From contig JAQTTH010000002.1 in NCBI GenBank assembly GCA_028710895.1, positions 323,605 to 387,604 of the forward strand: a stretch of DNA of 64,000 nucleotides. Direction: 5' to 3'. The translations under genes were made by a program, and so were the position numbers. Positions 36,604-44,683 of the stretch are shown piece by piece. Positions within the stretch are counted from its first letter, which is position 1; the number at the start of each line of letters is the position of its first letter. The notes below the pieces were generated by a model. The model did not search any database, was not told the origin of the DNA, and saw nothing but the letters and a program-made list of their open reading frames with translations. The DNA is from Paludibacter sp. (GTDB lineage: Bacteria; Bacteroidota; Bacteroidia; Bacteroidales; Paludibacteraceae).

Positions 36604-37167
36604 TTATTGTGCAAGTCGTTTCAAAAAATCTTCCCAGTTCATGTTCCATGGATCGGTTTTGCGGGCCGGAGCAATATCGCTATGACGCAAAATGTATTTG
36701 ATTGAGTAACGACTTTTTATGTTTTTTACCAACGCTGTCAATGATTTGATTTGTGGCTCTGTAGGTGCATCCAAACTGTCTTTAGAAGTAATCAGTTCAA
36801 TGCCTATTGAGCAGGAATTCACACCAGTTCTCCCATCGGGCAACTGACTGTGACCAGCCTGAAATGATACGTTTTTCTCGTCGACAAGTTTGTAAATCTT
36901 TCCATCCCGTCCGATAATATAATGCGAACTGACATGATAGCGTAAAAATTGTTTGATTACAAGATCCACATCATACTTGTCGCCTTCTGAGGCATTATAA
37001 ACCGAATGAATAATGACAGCATCGATTTTTCGGTTTTGGGTGGTGCGCATACCAAAGTTCACAGTTTTATCAATGACTTTGAGGGTTGTTTGGCTCCACA
37101 ATAAAGGTGCACTTAAACAAAGCAGGAGGAACGCGATTTTAAATTTATATGATTTAATTGAGTGCAT
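36604..37167 (-). CDS. N-acetylmuramoyl-L-alanine amidase (Amidase_2 family)
   Basis: Exported peptidoglycan amidase of 187 aa, which cuts the bond between MurNAc and L-alanine. The N-terminus is a signal peptide (FKIAFLLLCLSAPLLWS). Zinc ligands of the PGRP-like fold are seen in AVIIHSVYNA (His) and in ILRHSDIAPARKTDPW (His). The substrate region includes HVSSHYIIGRDGKIYKLV and GVNSCSIGIELI. It is the last of three minus-strand genes; the DedA/YqaA-type gene ends 12 bases upstream of its ATG. Confidence 0.93.
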   Translation of the reverse strand: MHSIKSYKFKIAFLLLCLSAPLLWSQTTLKVIDKTVNFGMRTTQNRKIDAVIIHSVYNASEGDKYDVDLVIKQFLRYHVSSHYIIGRDGKIYKLVDEKNVSFQAGHSQLPDGRTGVNSCSIGIELITSKDSLDAPTEPQIKSLTALVKNIKSRYSIKYILRHSDIAPARKTDPWNMNWEDFLKRLAQ

Positions 37168-37179
37168 ATCTTTTGTGAG

Positions 37180-37620
37180 TTACATGAATAATCCGTTCAG
37201 ATACATCCAAACAACATATCGACAAAATTTACCGAGCAACATGGAAATAGCAACTAACCACCAACGACAACGAAAGAAGCCGGAAGCAACGGCAATAATA
37301 TCGCCAATACCCGGCAGGAATGAGAAGAATGCAAACCAATCGCCATGCTTGTGAATTCTATCAGCAAATTTTTCAATTTTTTCTTTTTTTACTCCCAGGT
37401 ATTTCTCAATCCAGTGCATCTTGCCCAGTCTTCCAAGATAATAACACGACATACCGCCCAGCCAGTTCCCGAGTGTTGCCACCCAAACGCAGGTCCAGGC
37501 ATCCAATCCGCTGAAAACCATTGCAGAGAATATAACCTCGGAACTGAATGGAATTACCGTTGCAGCAAGGAAGGAAGCTATAAAGAGGCCTAAGTAGCCA
37601 AGTTCCATGAGTCCGGTCAT
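37180..37620 (-). CDS. YqaA/DedA-type SNARE-associated membrane protein
   Basis: Small inner-membrane protein, 146 aa from the ATG at 37620. The longest frame uses a TTG at 37656 inside the upstream gene and is less likely. Hydrophobic segments include GLFIASFLAATVIPFSSEVIFSAMV and TCVWVATLGNWLGGMSCYYLG, and the family loop FFSFLPGIGDIIAVASGFF with its conserved Pro and Gly. The family is related to DedA flippases implicated in undecaprenyl-phosphate or phospholipid recycling; the exact role of YqaA proteins is open. The start lies directly after the stop codon of the DUF6427 gene. Confidence 0.88.
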   Translation of the reverse strand: MTGLMELGYLGLFIASFLAATVIPFSSEVIFSAMVFSGLDAWTCVWVATLGNWLGGMSCYYLGRLGKMHWIEKYLGVKKEKIEKFADRIHKHGDWFAFFSFLPGIGDIIAVASGFFRCRWWLVAISMLLGKFCRYVVWMYLNGLFM

Positions 37621-37621
37621 G

Positions 37622-38614
37622 TTATATAAAGATAAATTTGGAGATGATATAAGCAATGTTTATTGCACAGAAAATTAGAAAAATAATTCCGTAGAAGTTG
37701 TTTTGTTTCAGCGTGAGTGGATGTGAAACAAGCAAAGAAAAAATCAGCACTATGATTGGTAGAAATGAAGAAAACTGACTTCGGAAGATTACTGTCAATA
37801 TGATGAGTGAGATTATAAGGAGTAACATGAAATTCAGTTTGTTACGTGTGTGGATTGCATCGCTGTTTGAAAGTGAAAACATTCCTATCGTACAAACAAT
37901 GAATATTGCCAATAAAGTACCGAAATAGATAGCTCCCTGAAGTGGAATTATTGCCGGGTTAAATTCCAGAACCGGGTTCAGTATAAAGATATTACCGATA
38001 TCAATTTTCCCTAAAAGTATTGCCTCCCCGGCAGTAAAAATGATCCAGGGGGCTACTGCTCCAAAGATTGATGCCAAAAATGTTCGAAGCGAAAAACTCT
38101 GGAACATCATGAAACCAATCCAGCAAACAGGTATAATGAAAATCAGAGGATTAATGATGATGCTACCAAGGCTTATAAGAAAGCTACCCATAAAAGCCTG
38201 TTCCGAAGCATTTCGGTCGCGGGCCATCCGAAAAAAGTAGAACAACGACAGAAGGACAATTGTCAATGCCAGATTTGAGCCGTTTGAGAGATGTGTTTCA
38301 CTCAAGGAGCTCATCAGGATCAAAAATATAATTGTTGGCAAAAATGTACGCGAACGAATGATTGTGAATCGGTTATTGACCTGTGACAACAAAAAAACGT
38401 TGAGCATTGTAAGCCCGAGACTAATCAGACTTGATAACAACGCACTTAGAGATAAGAAAGATAGCATGCTATCAACAACAGTGCTTTGAGTGGAATGAGC
38501 TGCTGCCAGTTGTGCACCAAAATCAGAAGCAACCCATAATCCGACACAGCTAAGTATAAGCAATACTGACAGTGGTATACTCGGAACAATTATATTTTTG
38601 AGAGTAACTTTCAT
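37622..38614 (-). CDS. DUF6427 family integral membrane protein
   Basis: A 330-aa protein with about nine to ten hydrophobic segments spread over its whole length and no soluble domain. It resembles the DUF6427 family of Bacteroidota, whose function is unknown. Recognisable stretches are RTFLPTIIFLILMSS, FFRMARDRNASEQAFMGSFLISLGSIIINP and FSLRTFLASIFGAVAPWIIF. It heads a three-gene minus-strand group with the YqaA-type protein and the amidase, which suggests a cell-envelope role. Confidence 0.85.
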   Translation of the reverse strand: MKVTLKNIIVPSIPLSVLLILSCVGLWVASDFGAQLAAAHSTQSTVVDSMLSFLSLSALLSSLISLGLTMLNVFLLSQVNNRFTIIRSRTFLPTIIFLILMSSLSETHLSNGSNLALTIVLLSLFYFFRMARDRNASEQAFMGSFLISLGSIIINPLIFIIPVCWIGFMMFQSFSLRTFLASIFGAVAPWIIFTAGEAILLGKIDIGNIFILNPVLEFNPAIIPLQGAIYFGTLLAIFIVCTIGMFSLSNSDAIHTRNKLNFMLLLIISLIILTVIFRSQFSSFLPIIVLIFSLLVSHPLTLKQNNFYGIIFLIFCAINIAYIISKFIFI

Positions 38615-38702
38615 TCGATATCGATAATTGTCATTGAAACAGGCTACAAAGATACAAGTTCCTACGATACGAACATCGCAGGAACTTGCACATTGTGATA
38701 TT

Positions 38703-40796
38703 TTATTTCAATCCCCTTTTTTTCAACAAAGCATCCGGGTTTGGATTGGCTCCACGAAAATCGCGATAGAGTTTCATTGGATCTTCCGAATCACCCCGCT
38801 CCAGCAGTTTTTTGCGGAATGCTGTGGCAACTTTCGGATTATACACATCGCCTGTTTCTTTGAACGCCTGGAATGCATCTGCATCTAAAACAGCCGCCCA
38901 GGTGTAGCTGTAATAACCTGCGCAATAATCGCCACTGAAAATATGATTGAAGTATGAGCTCCGATACCGAACAATAATTTCCGGAATCATCCCCATTTTA
39001 TCCAATGATGCTTTTTCGAACGCATTGACATCGAAAGCAGTTGTGTCTTTAATCATGTGATAATCGATATCCAACAACGATGCAGCGAGTAATTCGGTGT
39101 TTATAAAACCCTGGTTGAATGTTCCTGCCAGTTGAATTTTCTCCATCAACTCTTTTGGCATTATTTCACCTGTTTTATAATGCTTAGCGTAAGTTTGCAT
39201 AATCTGAGGCTCCCAACACCAGTTCTCCATAACCTGCGATGGTAGTTCCACGAAATCACGCGATACATTGGTTCCCGATAAACTTGGATAAGTACATTGA
39301 GTCAGCAGCCCATGAAGCGCATGTCCAAATTCGTGGAAGAGTGTTTCCACTTCATCCATATTCAGTAACGATGGTTTGTCGGCCGTAGGTTTGGTGAAAT
39401 TGCCAATATTACAAATGATTGGGCGGTGATTTACGCCGTCTTTTTTATATTGATCAACGATATTATTCATCCACGCACCTGCATGTTTTCCGGCCCTTGG
39501 GAAATAATCTGTATACAAAATCCCAATCAACGCATTGCTGGCATCCGTTACTTCAAAAACTTCAACATCCGGATTATAAACCGGCATATCCGAGAGCTTT
39601 TTGAATTTCAACCCATAAAGTTTAGAAGCTAAATCGAATACACCCTGACGAACATTTTCGAGTTTAAAATAGGGCTTCAGAGCTTCTTCGTCCAGGTTGT
39701 ATTTGGCTTTGCGCAATTTGTCGGAATAATACCACCAATCCCAGGCTTCGAGTTTTTCACCTTTGCCTTCTGCATCCATCAATTTCTGTAATTCAGCAGC
39801 TTCTTCTTTGGCTTTGGCCAATGCAGGTGTCCAAACGCTGTTCAGCAAGTCGTAAACAGCCTTAGGAGTTTTAGCCATTGTATCGTCCAGAATAAAATCA
39901 GCGGAAGTTGCAAAACCAAGTAATTGTGCTTTTTGAGTGCGCAATTTCATGATTTTGTTTATCACTACTTTATTGTCTTTGTCGTTATCGTGATTGGCAC
40001 GGGTTGAATATGCCAATAATAAATCTTTACGTAATTGACGGTTTTCGCTGTACTGAAGTACCGGAATAAAACTTGCTTTATGTGTAGTGAAGAGCCATTT
40101 GCCAGGTAGGTTGGCCTCTTTAGCTGCTTCGGCTGCTGCCTGACGAACGCTTTCGGGTAATCCAGCTAAGTCAGCTTCGTTGTCAACAATTCTTTTGTAC
40201 GAATTTGTTTCGGCCAACACATTTTGTCCAAATGCTATTTGGGCCAATGCAAGTTCTTTATTTATTTCGCGGAGTTGGGCTTTCTGCTCAGGTTTCAGTG
40301 CAGCACCACTGCGAATGAAATTGCGGTGATATTTCTCAATCAGGCGAATCTGTTCGTCATTCAACCCAAGTTTTGTGCGGTTATCATACAAATTCTTTAC
40401 CCGTGCAAATAGCTTGTCATTCAGGTAAATATTGTCGTTATGATCCGATAGGCTGGGGGTGATTTCAGTGGCAATGTTCTCCATACCTTCGTTTGTATCG
40501 GCAGAATAGAGATTGAAAAATACTGATGAAACTTTCTTCAATAAATCGCCGCAGTAATCCATTGCTGCAATCGTATTGTCAAAGGTTGGGGCTTTCTTAT
40601 TATTTGCAATAGCATCAATCTCGGCCTGATGCTGTTTGATGCCTTCCTGGAACGCAGGCATATAGTGCTCGTTTTTGATTTTGTCGAAAGGTGGAGCACC
40701 GTATTTGTTTTTGTACGCTTCGAAAAACGGATTATTGTTTTGGGCAGATCCCATCAAGGTAAGTCCAATCATTAGGGTTAATAAAGTTTTTTTCAT
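38703..40796 (-). CDS. dcp: M3 family metallopeptidase (peptidyl-dipeptidase Dcp-like)
   Basis: Zinc peptidase of family M3, 697 aa, which removes dipeptides or cuts oligopeptides. A signal peptide (MKKTLLTLMIGLTLMGSAQ) places it in the periplasm or beyond, unlike cytoplasmic E. coli Dcp. The zinc motif is HEFGH in VETLFHEFGHALHGLL, with the third ligand Glu expected in PSQVMENWCWEPQ. The C-terminal IFSGDYCAGYYSYTWAAVLDADAF is typical of M3 enzymes. It forms a single-gene unit with its own promoter box; oligopeptidase A activity is the alternative. Confidence 0.93.
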   Translation of the reverse strand: MKKTLLTLMIGLTLMGSAQNNNPFFEAYKNKYGAPPFDKIKNEHYMPAFQEGIKQHQAEIDAIANNKKAPTFDNTIAAMDYCGDLLKKVSSVFFNLYSADTNEGMENIATEITPSLSDHNDNIYLNDKLFARVKNLYDNRTKLGLNDEQIRLIEKYHRNFIRSGAALKPEQKAQLREINKELALAQIAFGQNVLAETNSYKRIVDNEADLAGLPESVRQAAAEAAKEANLPGKWLFTTHKASFIPVLQYSENRQLRKDLLLAYSTRANHDNDKDNKVVINKIMKLRTQKAQLLGFATSADFILDDTMAKTPKAVYDLLNSVWTPALAKAKEEAAELQKLMDAEGKGEKLEAWDWWYYSDKLRKAKYNLDEEALKPYFKLENVRQGVFDLASKLYGLKFKKLSDMPVYNPDVEVFEVTDASNALIGILYTDYFPRAGKHAGAWMNNIVDQYKKDGVNHRPIICNIGNFTKPTADKPSLLNMDEVETLFHEFGHALHGLLTQCTYPSLSGTNVSRDFVELPSQVMENWCWEPQIMQTYAKHYKTGEIMPKELMEKIQLAGTFNQGFINTELLAASLLDIDYHMIKDTTAFDVNAFEKASLDKMGMIPEIIVRYRSSYFNHIFSGDYCAGYYSYTWAAVLDADAFQAFKETGDVYNPKVATAFRKKLLERGDSEDPMKLYRDFRGANPNPDALLKKRGLK

Positions 40797-40835
40797 TTGA
40801 ATGTAGCATTTGTGAGTTTATACGGATTTTAGCTA

Positions 40836-40867
40836 CAAAGATACAGATATTTTGAATTTATATACAA
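40836..40867 (-). promoter_or_regulatory. Promoter of the M3 peptidase gene
   Basis: On the minus strand TATCTTTG (40836-40843) matches TAnnTTTG, with TTG (40865-40867) 21 bases upstream. The -7 box lies 39 bases before the ATG at 40796. Confidence 0.55.
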
Positions 40868-40881
40868 TAAGGCCGCTATGT

Positions 40882-41784
40882 TTATAGGATAGCCAGCACC
40901 TCTTGCTTATCTTTATTCAATTGCTCTATTAAAGCATCTATGCCATTAAACTTTTGTTCATCACGTATTTTCTGAATAAATTCAATTTCAATTGTCTGAT
41001 TATAAATATCCTGATTAAAATCAAGAATATGCACTTCAAGGCTTGTATGAAGTCCGTTTTCCAGTGTCGGGCGCGTTCCAATATTCATCATTCCTTTGTA
41101 AACCTGTTTGTTCCAATGTACACGCACGGCATAAACCCCATGCGCGGGAACTATTTTATCGGGATTGTTCGGCGAAAGATTAGCTGTTGGAAATCCGATT
41201 TTCCGCCCGTTCTTAAAGCCATTCATCACTTTTCCCTGAAGGGAATAATGATAAGTCAGCATTTTGTTGGCAGTTTCAATTTCACTTCGTAACAAAGCCA
41301 GACGGACTTCCGACGAACAAATATTCGTAAATTCAGCTGTGAAGTATTGCTTTTCCTGGATTACAGTCATTCCCAACGATTCACCATACTTTTTGTATTC
41401 GGCAAATCCATCTGTGCGGTTATGTCCAAACCGATGGTCATGACCTACTAATAACGTGCTTACATTATATTTCTCCCACAAAACTGTCTTGATAAATTCG
41501 TAGGCCGATAGTTTGGCCATTTCAGGTGTGAAATCAAGCACAATGCACGAATCAATACCTGTAGATTCTAACAAAGCAATTTTCTCGGACAAAGTATTTA
41601 GCAGTTCAGGTTTAAAAGCGGCATCCAGAACTTTGCGTGGATGGGTGGCAAAAGTTATTACAACGCTTTTCTTGTTCTGAGCTTTAGCAATGGCTTTCAG
41701 TTCATCAATCAAAAAACGATGTCCGGCATGAACTCCGTCGAAAAAGCCCACCGTGGCCACGCAACTATTTAATTCCTGATTCAT
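40882..41784 (-). CDS. ribF: Bifunctional riboflavin kinase/FAD synthetase
   Basis: Makes FMN and FAD from riboflavin, 300 aa, cytoplasmic. The N-terminal FAD synthetase (nucleotidyltransferase) domain has GFFDGVHAGHRFLI, an HxGH-like motif, and LVGHDHRFGHNRTDG. The C-terminal riboflavin kinase domain has GKVMNGFKNGRKIGFPTANL, GVYAVRV, MMNIGTRPT and LEVHILDFNQDIY. Length and domain order are normal. It starts 25 bases after the HAD hydrolase gene, so the two may share a transcript. Confidence 0.96.
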   Translation of the reverse strand: MNQELNSCVATVGFFDGVHAGHRFLIDELKAIAKAQNKKSVVITFATHPRKVLDAAFKPELLNTLSEKIALLESTGIDSCIVLDFTPEMAKLSAYEFIKTVLWEKYNVSTLLVGHDHRFGHNRTDGFAEYKKYGESLGMTVIQEKQYFTAEFTNICSSEVRLALLRSEIETANKMLTYHYSLQGKVMNGFKNGRKIGFPTANLSPNNPDKIVPAHGVYAVRVHWNKQVYKGMMNIGTRPTLENGLHTSLEVHILDFNQDIYNQTIEIEFIQKIRDEQKFNGIDALIEQLNKDKQEVLAIL

Positions 41785-41809
41785 CTATTGGATGGAGCGA
41801 ATTGAGAAT

Positions 41810-42445
41810 TTATTTCCATGTTTCTTTATTCAACAAAAAACTTAAGTCTTCGTTTGCTTCAACAAGGTAGCTTTGTATTCCAAGTTTCTGAGCTGTTTCT
41901 ATGTTTTTAGGTCCATCGTCCAGAAAAAGGCATTCATCGGCCCTAACACCCGCATCGGCCAATAAGGCTTCAAAGATATCGGTGTTGGGTTTCACCATAC
42001 CCATTTCGTATGAAAGGTAACATTTGTCGAAAAAGTCATTTTTGGTTTTTCCAACCCGCGCAAACTCACCGGCCGCGCTCACATCAATGTGTAATGGATT
42101 TGTATTGCTGAGCATTAGAACCTTAAATTTCTTTTTTAGTTCTAACAACATTTCAAGCTTTTCGTTTGGAATGTCGCATAAAAATGAACACCAGGCCTGA
42201 TCAATTTGCGCATTGGTAAGTGGTGTTGGACAAAGATTTCGGATGTGAGTTCTGAATTCCTCAATACCAATTTCGCCATTCTCAAATTGCAGGAAAAAAC
42301 CTTTCTGACCAAAATTACTCAAATATTGTTCGAAATTTTGTAGACCTAATTGTTTGAAGTTCTGTATACATTGTGCTAAATCGAGGTTGATAAGAACCCC
42401 TCCAAAGTCGAAAATAAGGGTAGTTATATTGCGGAAATGTTTCAT
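41810..42445 (-). CDS. HAD-IA family hydrolase
   Basis: Haloacid dehalogenase-type phosphatase, 211 aa, cytoplasmic. Motif I is IFDFGGVLINLD, with the nucleophile Asp; the second acidic position is Gly, as in many HAD-IA members. Motif II is MLSNTNP, motif III includes the Lys in GMVKPNTDIF, and motif IV is FLDDGPKNIETA. The helical cap is inserted after motif I. It precedes ribF, and a role in FMN or flavin-precursor phosphate removal is possible but not shown. The tRNA gene lies on the opposite strand upstream. Confidence 0.92.
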   Translation of the reverse strand: MKHFRNITTLIFDFGGVLINLDLAQCIQNFKQLGLQNFEQYLSNFGQKGFFLQFENGEIGIEEFRTHIRNLCPTPLTNAQIDQAWCSFLCDIPNEKLEMLLELKKKFKVLMLSNTNPLHIDVSAAGEFARVGKTKNDFFDKCYLSYEMGMVKPNTDIFEALLADAGVRADECLFLDDGPKNIETAQKLGIQSYLVEANEDLSFLLNKETWK

Positions 42446-42473
42446 TCGGGATTAAAAAAGTGGTCTATAATTT

Positions 42474-42502
42474 TTGCAGTATAGCAAAATTTATTACTTT
42501 TG
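42474..42502 (+). promoter_or_regulatory. Promoter of the tRNA gene
   Basis: TTG (42474-42476), 18 bases, then TACTTTTG (42495-42502), close to the TTG-N19-TAnnTTTG consensus, about 40 bases before the tRNA. Confidence 0.65.
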
Positions 42503-42541
42503 CATTCGCTTTGCAAAGATACACAAATTTTCGCAAATGTG

Positions 42542-42616
42542 GGGCCTATAGCTCAGTTGGTTAGTAGCACCTGACTCATAATCAGGGGGTCACTGGTTCA
42601 AGCCCAGTTGGGCCCA
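42542..42616 (+). tRNA. tRNA with CAT anticodon (Met or Ile2)
   Basis: A 75-base cloverleaf. The acceptor stem GGGCCTA pairs with TGGGCCC, with A as discriminator base. The D arm is GCTCAGTTGGTTAGTAGC. The anticodon arm is CCTGA-CTCATAA-TCAGG with anticodon CAT. The T arm is ACTGG-TTCAAGC-CCAGT. The 3' CCA is not encoded (CAA follows the discriminator). CAT may be elongator methionine or, with lysidine at C34, isoleucine AUA. It is not an initiator-type tRNA, as its first acceptor pair is G-C. The GGGCC acceptor start would fit isoleucine tRNAs, so the identity is open. Confidence 0.93.
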
Positions 42617-42620
42617 CAAA

Positions 42621-42650
42621 AAAAAGTTTCACAGAAGTGTGAAACTTTTT
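42621..42650 (+). terminator. Intrinsic terminator of the tRNA gene
   Basis: AAAAAGTTTCACA (42621-42633) and TGTGAAACTTTTT (42638-42650) form a perfect 13-bp stem with a GAAG loop. The T-run lies in the 3' arm of the stem. Confidence 0.88.
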
Positions 42651-43277
42651 TGTTTATATACTCAGCATTACTCTTCACCTGATTGAATATTATGTCATAT
42701 TCAACTAAAAACGGAGTATAATATTTACACTTCGGTTGCTAAGATATGATTTCAACGCTTTTCGCCATAAAGGCATATAATTCCACCACAGACGTTTTAT
42801 GAAGCAAATCTCCACATGCCGTTTAATAGGTGCTTCACAAAGTGATTAAGTCTGAATAAGATTATTCAATTTCTATTAAGTTGTTTTAAGTACTCCTGAT
42901 GAATCATGATGCCTGAAATGTACTCTGCCCGTTCTCCAATCTGTCCAAATATGATCATACACTAAGTAATACTACTTCCTATTTCAATAGCAATGAAATT
43001 GCTAGACATCAGGTTTTGTTATAGATTCGTTTATATACTATAATTTATTTTAAAATTTAAAATCGATATTGAATTAAACGAAAATGTAATAAGATTGTCC
43101 ATGTTTAAAATAAATTGCTCTATTTTTTCAAGTTCATATTTTGATTCTCTTTGCACTGTCAATTTAATGTTCCAGTCCGGACATACTTTGTCGATTTACA
43201 AACGAGCAATTTTTTATCTTATATTTACACCGAATCATTTTAGAAAAATACTTACACAACTAATAATTTCAATTGTA
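42651..43277. other. Long intergenic region without a clear gene
   Basis: About 630 AT-rich bases lie between the tRNA terminator and the chosen start of the sugar transporter. I see no supported gene, no strong hairpin and no perfect promoter; TTATATTTAC near 43218 is a weak -7 candidate for the transporter. A 30-codon minus-strand frame (42866-42958) reads like protein but is too short to call. Confidence 0.55.
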
Positions 43278-44663
43278 ATGAAGAAAAACACTAACTTTCA
43301 TTTATTCCTTATCTCATTAATATCTGCAATGGGTGGATTGCTTTTTGGGTACGATTGGGTCGTAATTGGAGGAGCGAAACCTTTTTATGAGCAGTTTTTC
43401 CAGATTGCCAATGAACCCATGTTACAAGGCTGGGCTATGAGTAGCGCTTTAATAGGTTGTTTGATTGGTGCGCTGGCATCCGGAAAACTAAGCGACCGGT
43501 ATGGTCGCAAACCGATACTGATTGTTGCGGCTGCTCTTTTTGTGTGTACTTCTATTGGTACCGGACTTTCCCCTGATTTTACATGGTTCAATATATTCAG
43601 GTTGATAGGTGGTTTTGCTATTGGTGCCGCTTCGAGTCTTTCGCCTATGTATATTGCTGAAATTGCTCCCGCCAAATTGCGTGGCCGGTTTGTAGCAATA
43701 AATCAGCTTACAGTTGTACTTGGAATTTTGGCTGCCCAGTTAGTTAACTGGTTAATTGCTGAGCCTGTTGCTGCTAATGCTACGGCTGAAATGATTCGTA
43801 TGTCGTGGAATGGCCAAACCGGTTGGCGTCTTATGTTTATAGTAATGACGATTCCTGCCAGTTTATTTTTTAGCCTTGGCTTCATATTGCCCGAAAGTCC
43901 ACGTTGGCTGGCAGTTAATGGAAAGCGGGAATCAGCTTTAAAGATCCTCACAAAACTCGTGGGATTGGATAATGCTAAGATTGAACTGCAAGCTATTGAG
44001 TCAAACATGCATTCGGAAGAAAAAGCAAGTTTCAAACAATTGCTTCATCCATCGCTTCGCAAAGTACTGATTATTGGAGTTGTGTTGGCTGTATTTCAGC
44101 AATGGTGCGGTATAAATGTGATTTTTAATTATGCGCAGGAAATCTTTATGTCAGCCGGTTTTGGAGTATCCGATGTGCTGCTGAATATTGTAATAACCGG
44201 AATTATGAATGTGATATTCACCGTGTTGGCCATGTATTTTGTAGACAAATGGGGACGAAAAGCATTGCTTTTGCTGGGTGCTTTTGGTCTGACTTTGATT
44301 TATGCTTTAATGGGTTCGGTGTATTATTTTCATATCTCAGGAAGCTTCTTATTGATAATTGTAGTATTGGCAATTGCTTGTTATGCAATGACTTTAGCAC
44401 CTGTAATGTGGATTGTGATTTCTGAAATTTACCCGAATCGTATTCGTGGAATTGCCATGTCGGTCGCCACATTCGCTTTGTGGACCGCCTGTTTTATTCT
44501 TACGTATACATTCCCGCTGTTGAACAAAGGCTTAGGTGCTGCCGGAACATTTTGGCTGTATGGTTTGATTTGCTTAATGGGTGGAATTTTTGTGATGAGA
44601 AATGTGCCTGAGACAAAAGGGAAAACCCTTGAAGAGCTCGAAAATGAATTGACAAAGAAATAA
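43278..44663 (+). CDS. Sugar:proton symporter, MFS family (XylE-like)
   Basis: Inner-membrane monosaccharide importer, 461 aa from the ATG at 43278 (MKKNTNFHLFLISL). A longer frame to 43095 adds a Ser/Phe-rich stretch before the first helix and is unlikely. Twelve membrane helices are expected. Family signatures are GGLLFGYDWVVIGGAKPF, GKLSDRYGRKP, the PESPRWL motif at the end of helix 6, QQWCGINVIFNYA in helix 7, and the C-terminal VPETKGKTLEELE. The closest E. coli relatives in layout are XylE and GalP; the sugar cannot be told. The DUF5107-TPR gene follows after 20 bases, implying a shared transcript. Confidence 0.93.
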   Translation: MKKNTNFHLFLISLISAMGGLLFGYDWVVIGGAKPFYEQFFQIANEPMLQGWAMSSALIGCLIGALASGKLSDRYGRKPILIVAAALFVCTSIGTGLSPDFTWFNIFRLIGGFAIGAASSLSPMYIAEIAPAKLRGRFVAINQLTVVLGILAAQLVNWLIAEPVAANATAEMIRMSWNGQTGWRLMFIVMTIPASLFFSLGFILPESPRWLAVNGKRESALKILTKLVGLDNAKIELQAIESNMHSEEKASFKQLLHPSLRKVLIIGVVLAVFQQWCGINVIFNYAQEIFMSAGFGVSDVLLNIVITGIMNVIFTVLAMYFVDKWGRKALLLLGAFGLTLIYALMGSVYYFHISGSFLLIIVVLAIACYAMTLAPVMWIVISEIYPNRIRGIAMSVATFALWTACFILTYTFPLLNKGLGAAGTFWLYGLICLMGGIFVMRNVPETKGKTLEELENELTKK

Positions 44664-44683
44664 TAGTGGAAATATTATATATA

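Noticed and set aside
37621-37656. TTG start of the YqaA-type protein inside the DUF6427 gene
   Set aside because: The ATG at 37620 directly follows the upstream stop codon and precedes the first hydrophobic segment.
42866-42958. 30-codon minus-strand frame starting MIIFGQIGERAEY
   Set aside because: It reads like a protein fragment but is too short, lacks a visible promoter or ribosome site, and could be chance or a gene remnant.
43095-43277. N-terminal extension of the sugar transporter frame
   Set aside because: The extra 61 residues are Ser/Phe-rich, unlike the family, and the ATG at 43278 opens directly before the first membrane helix.
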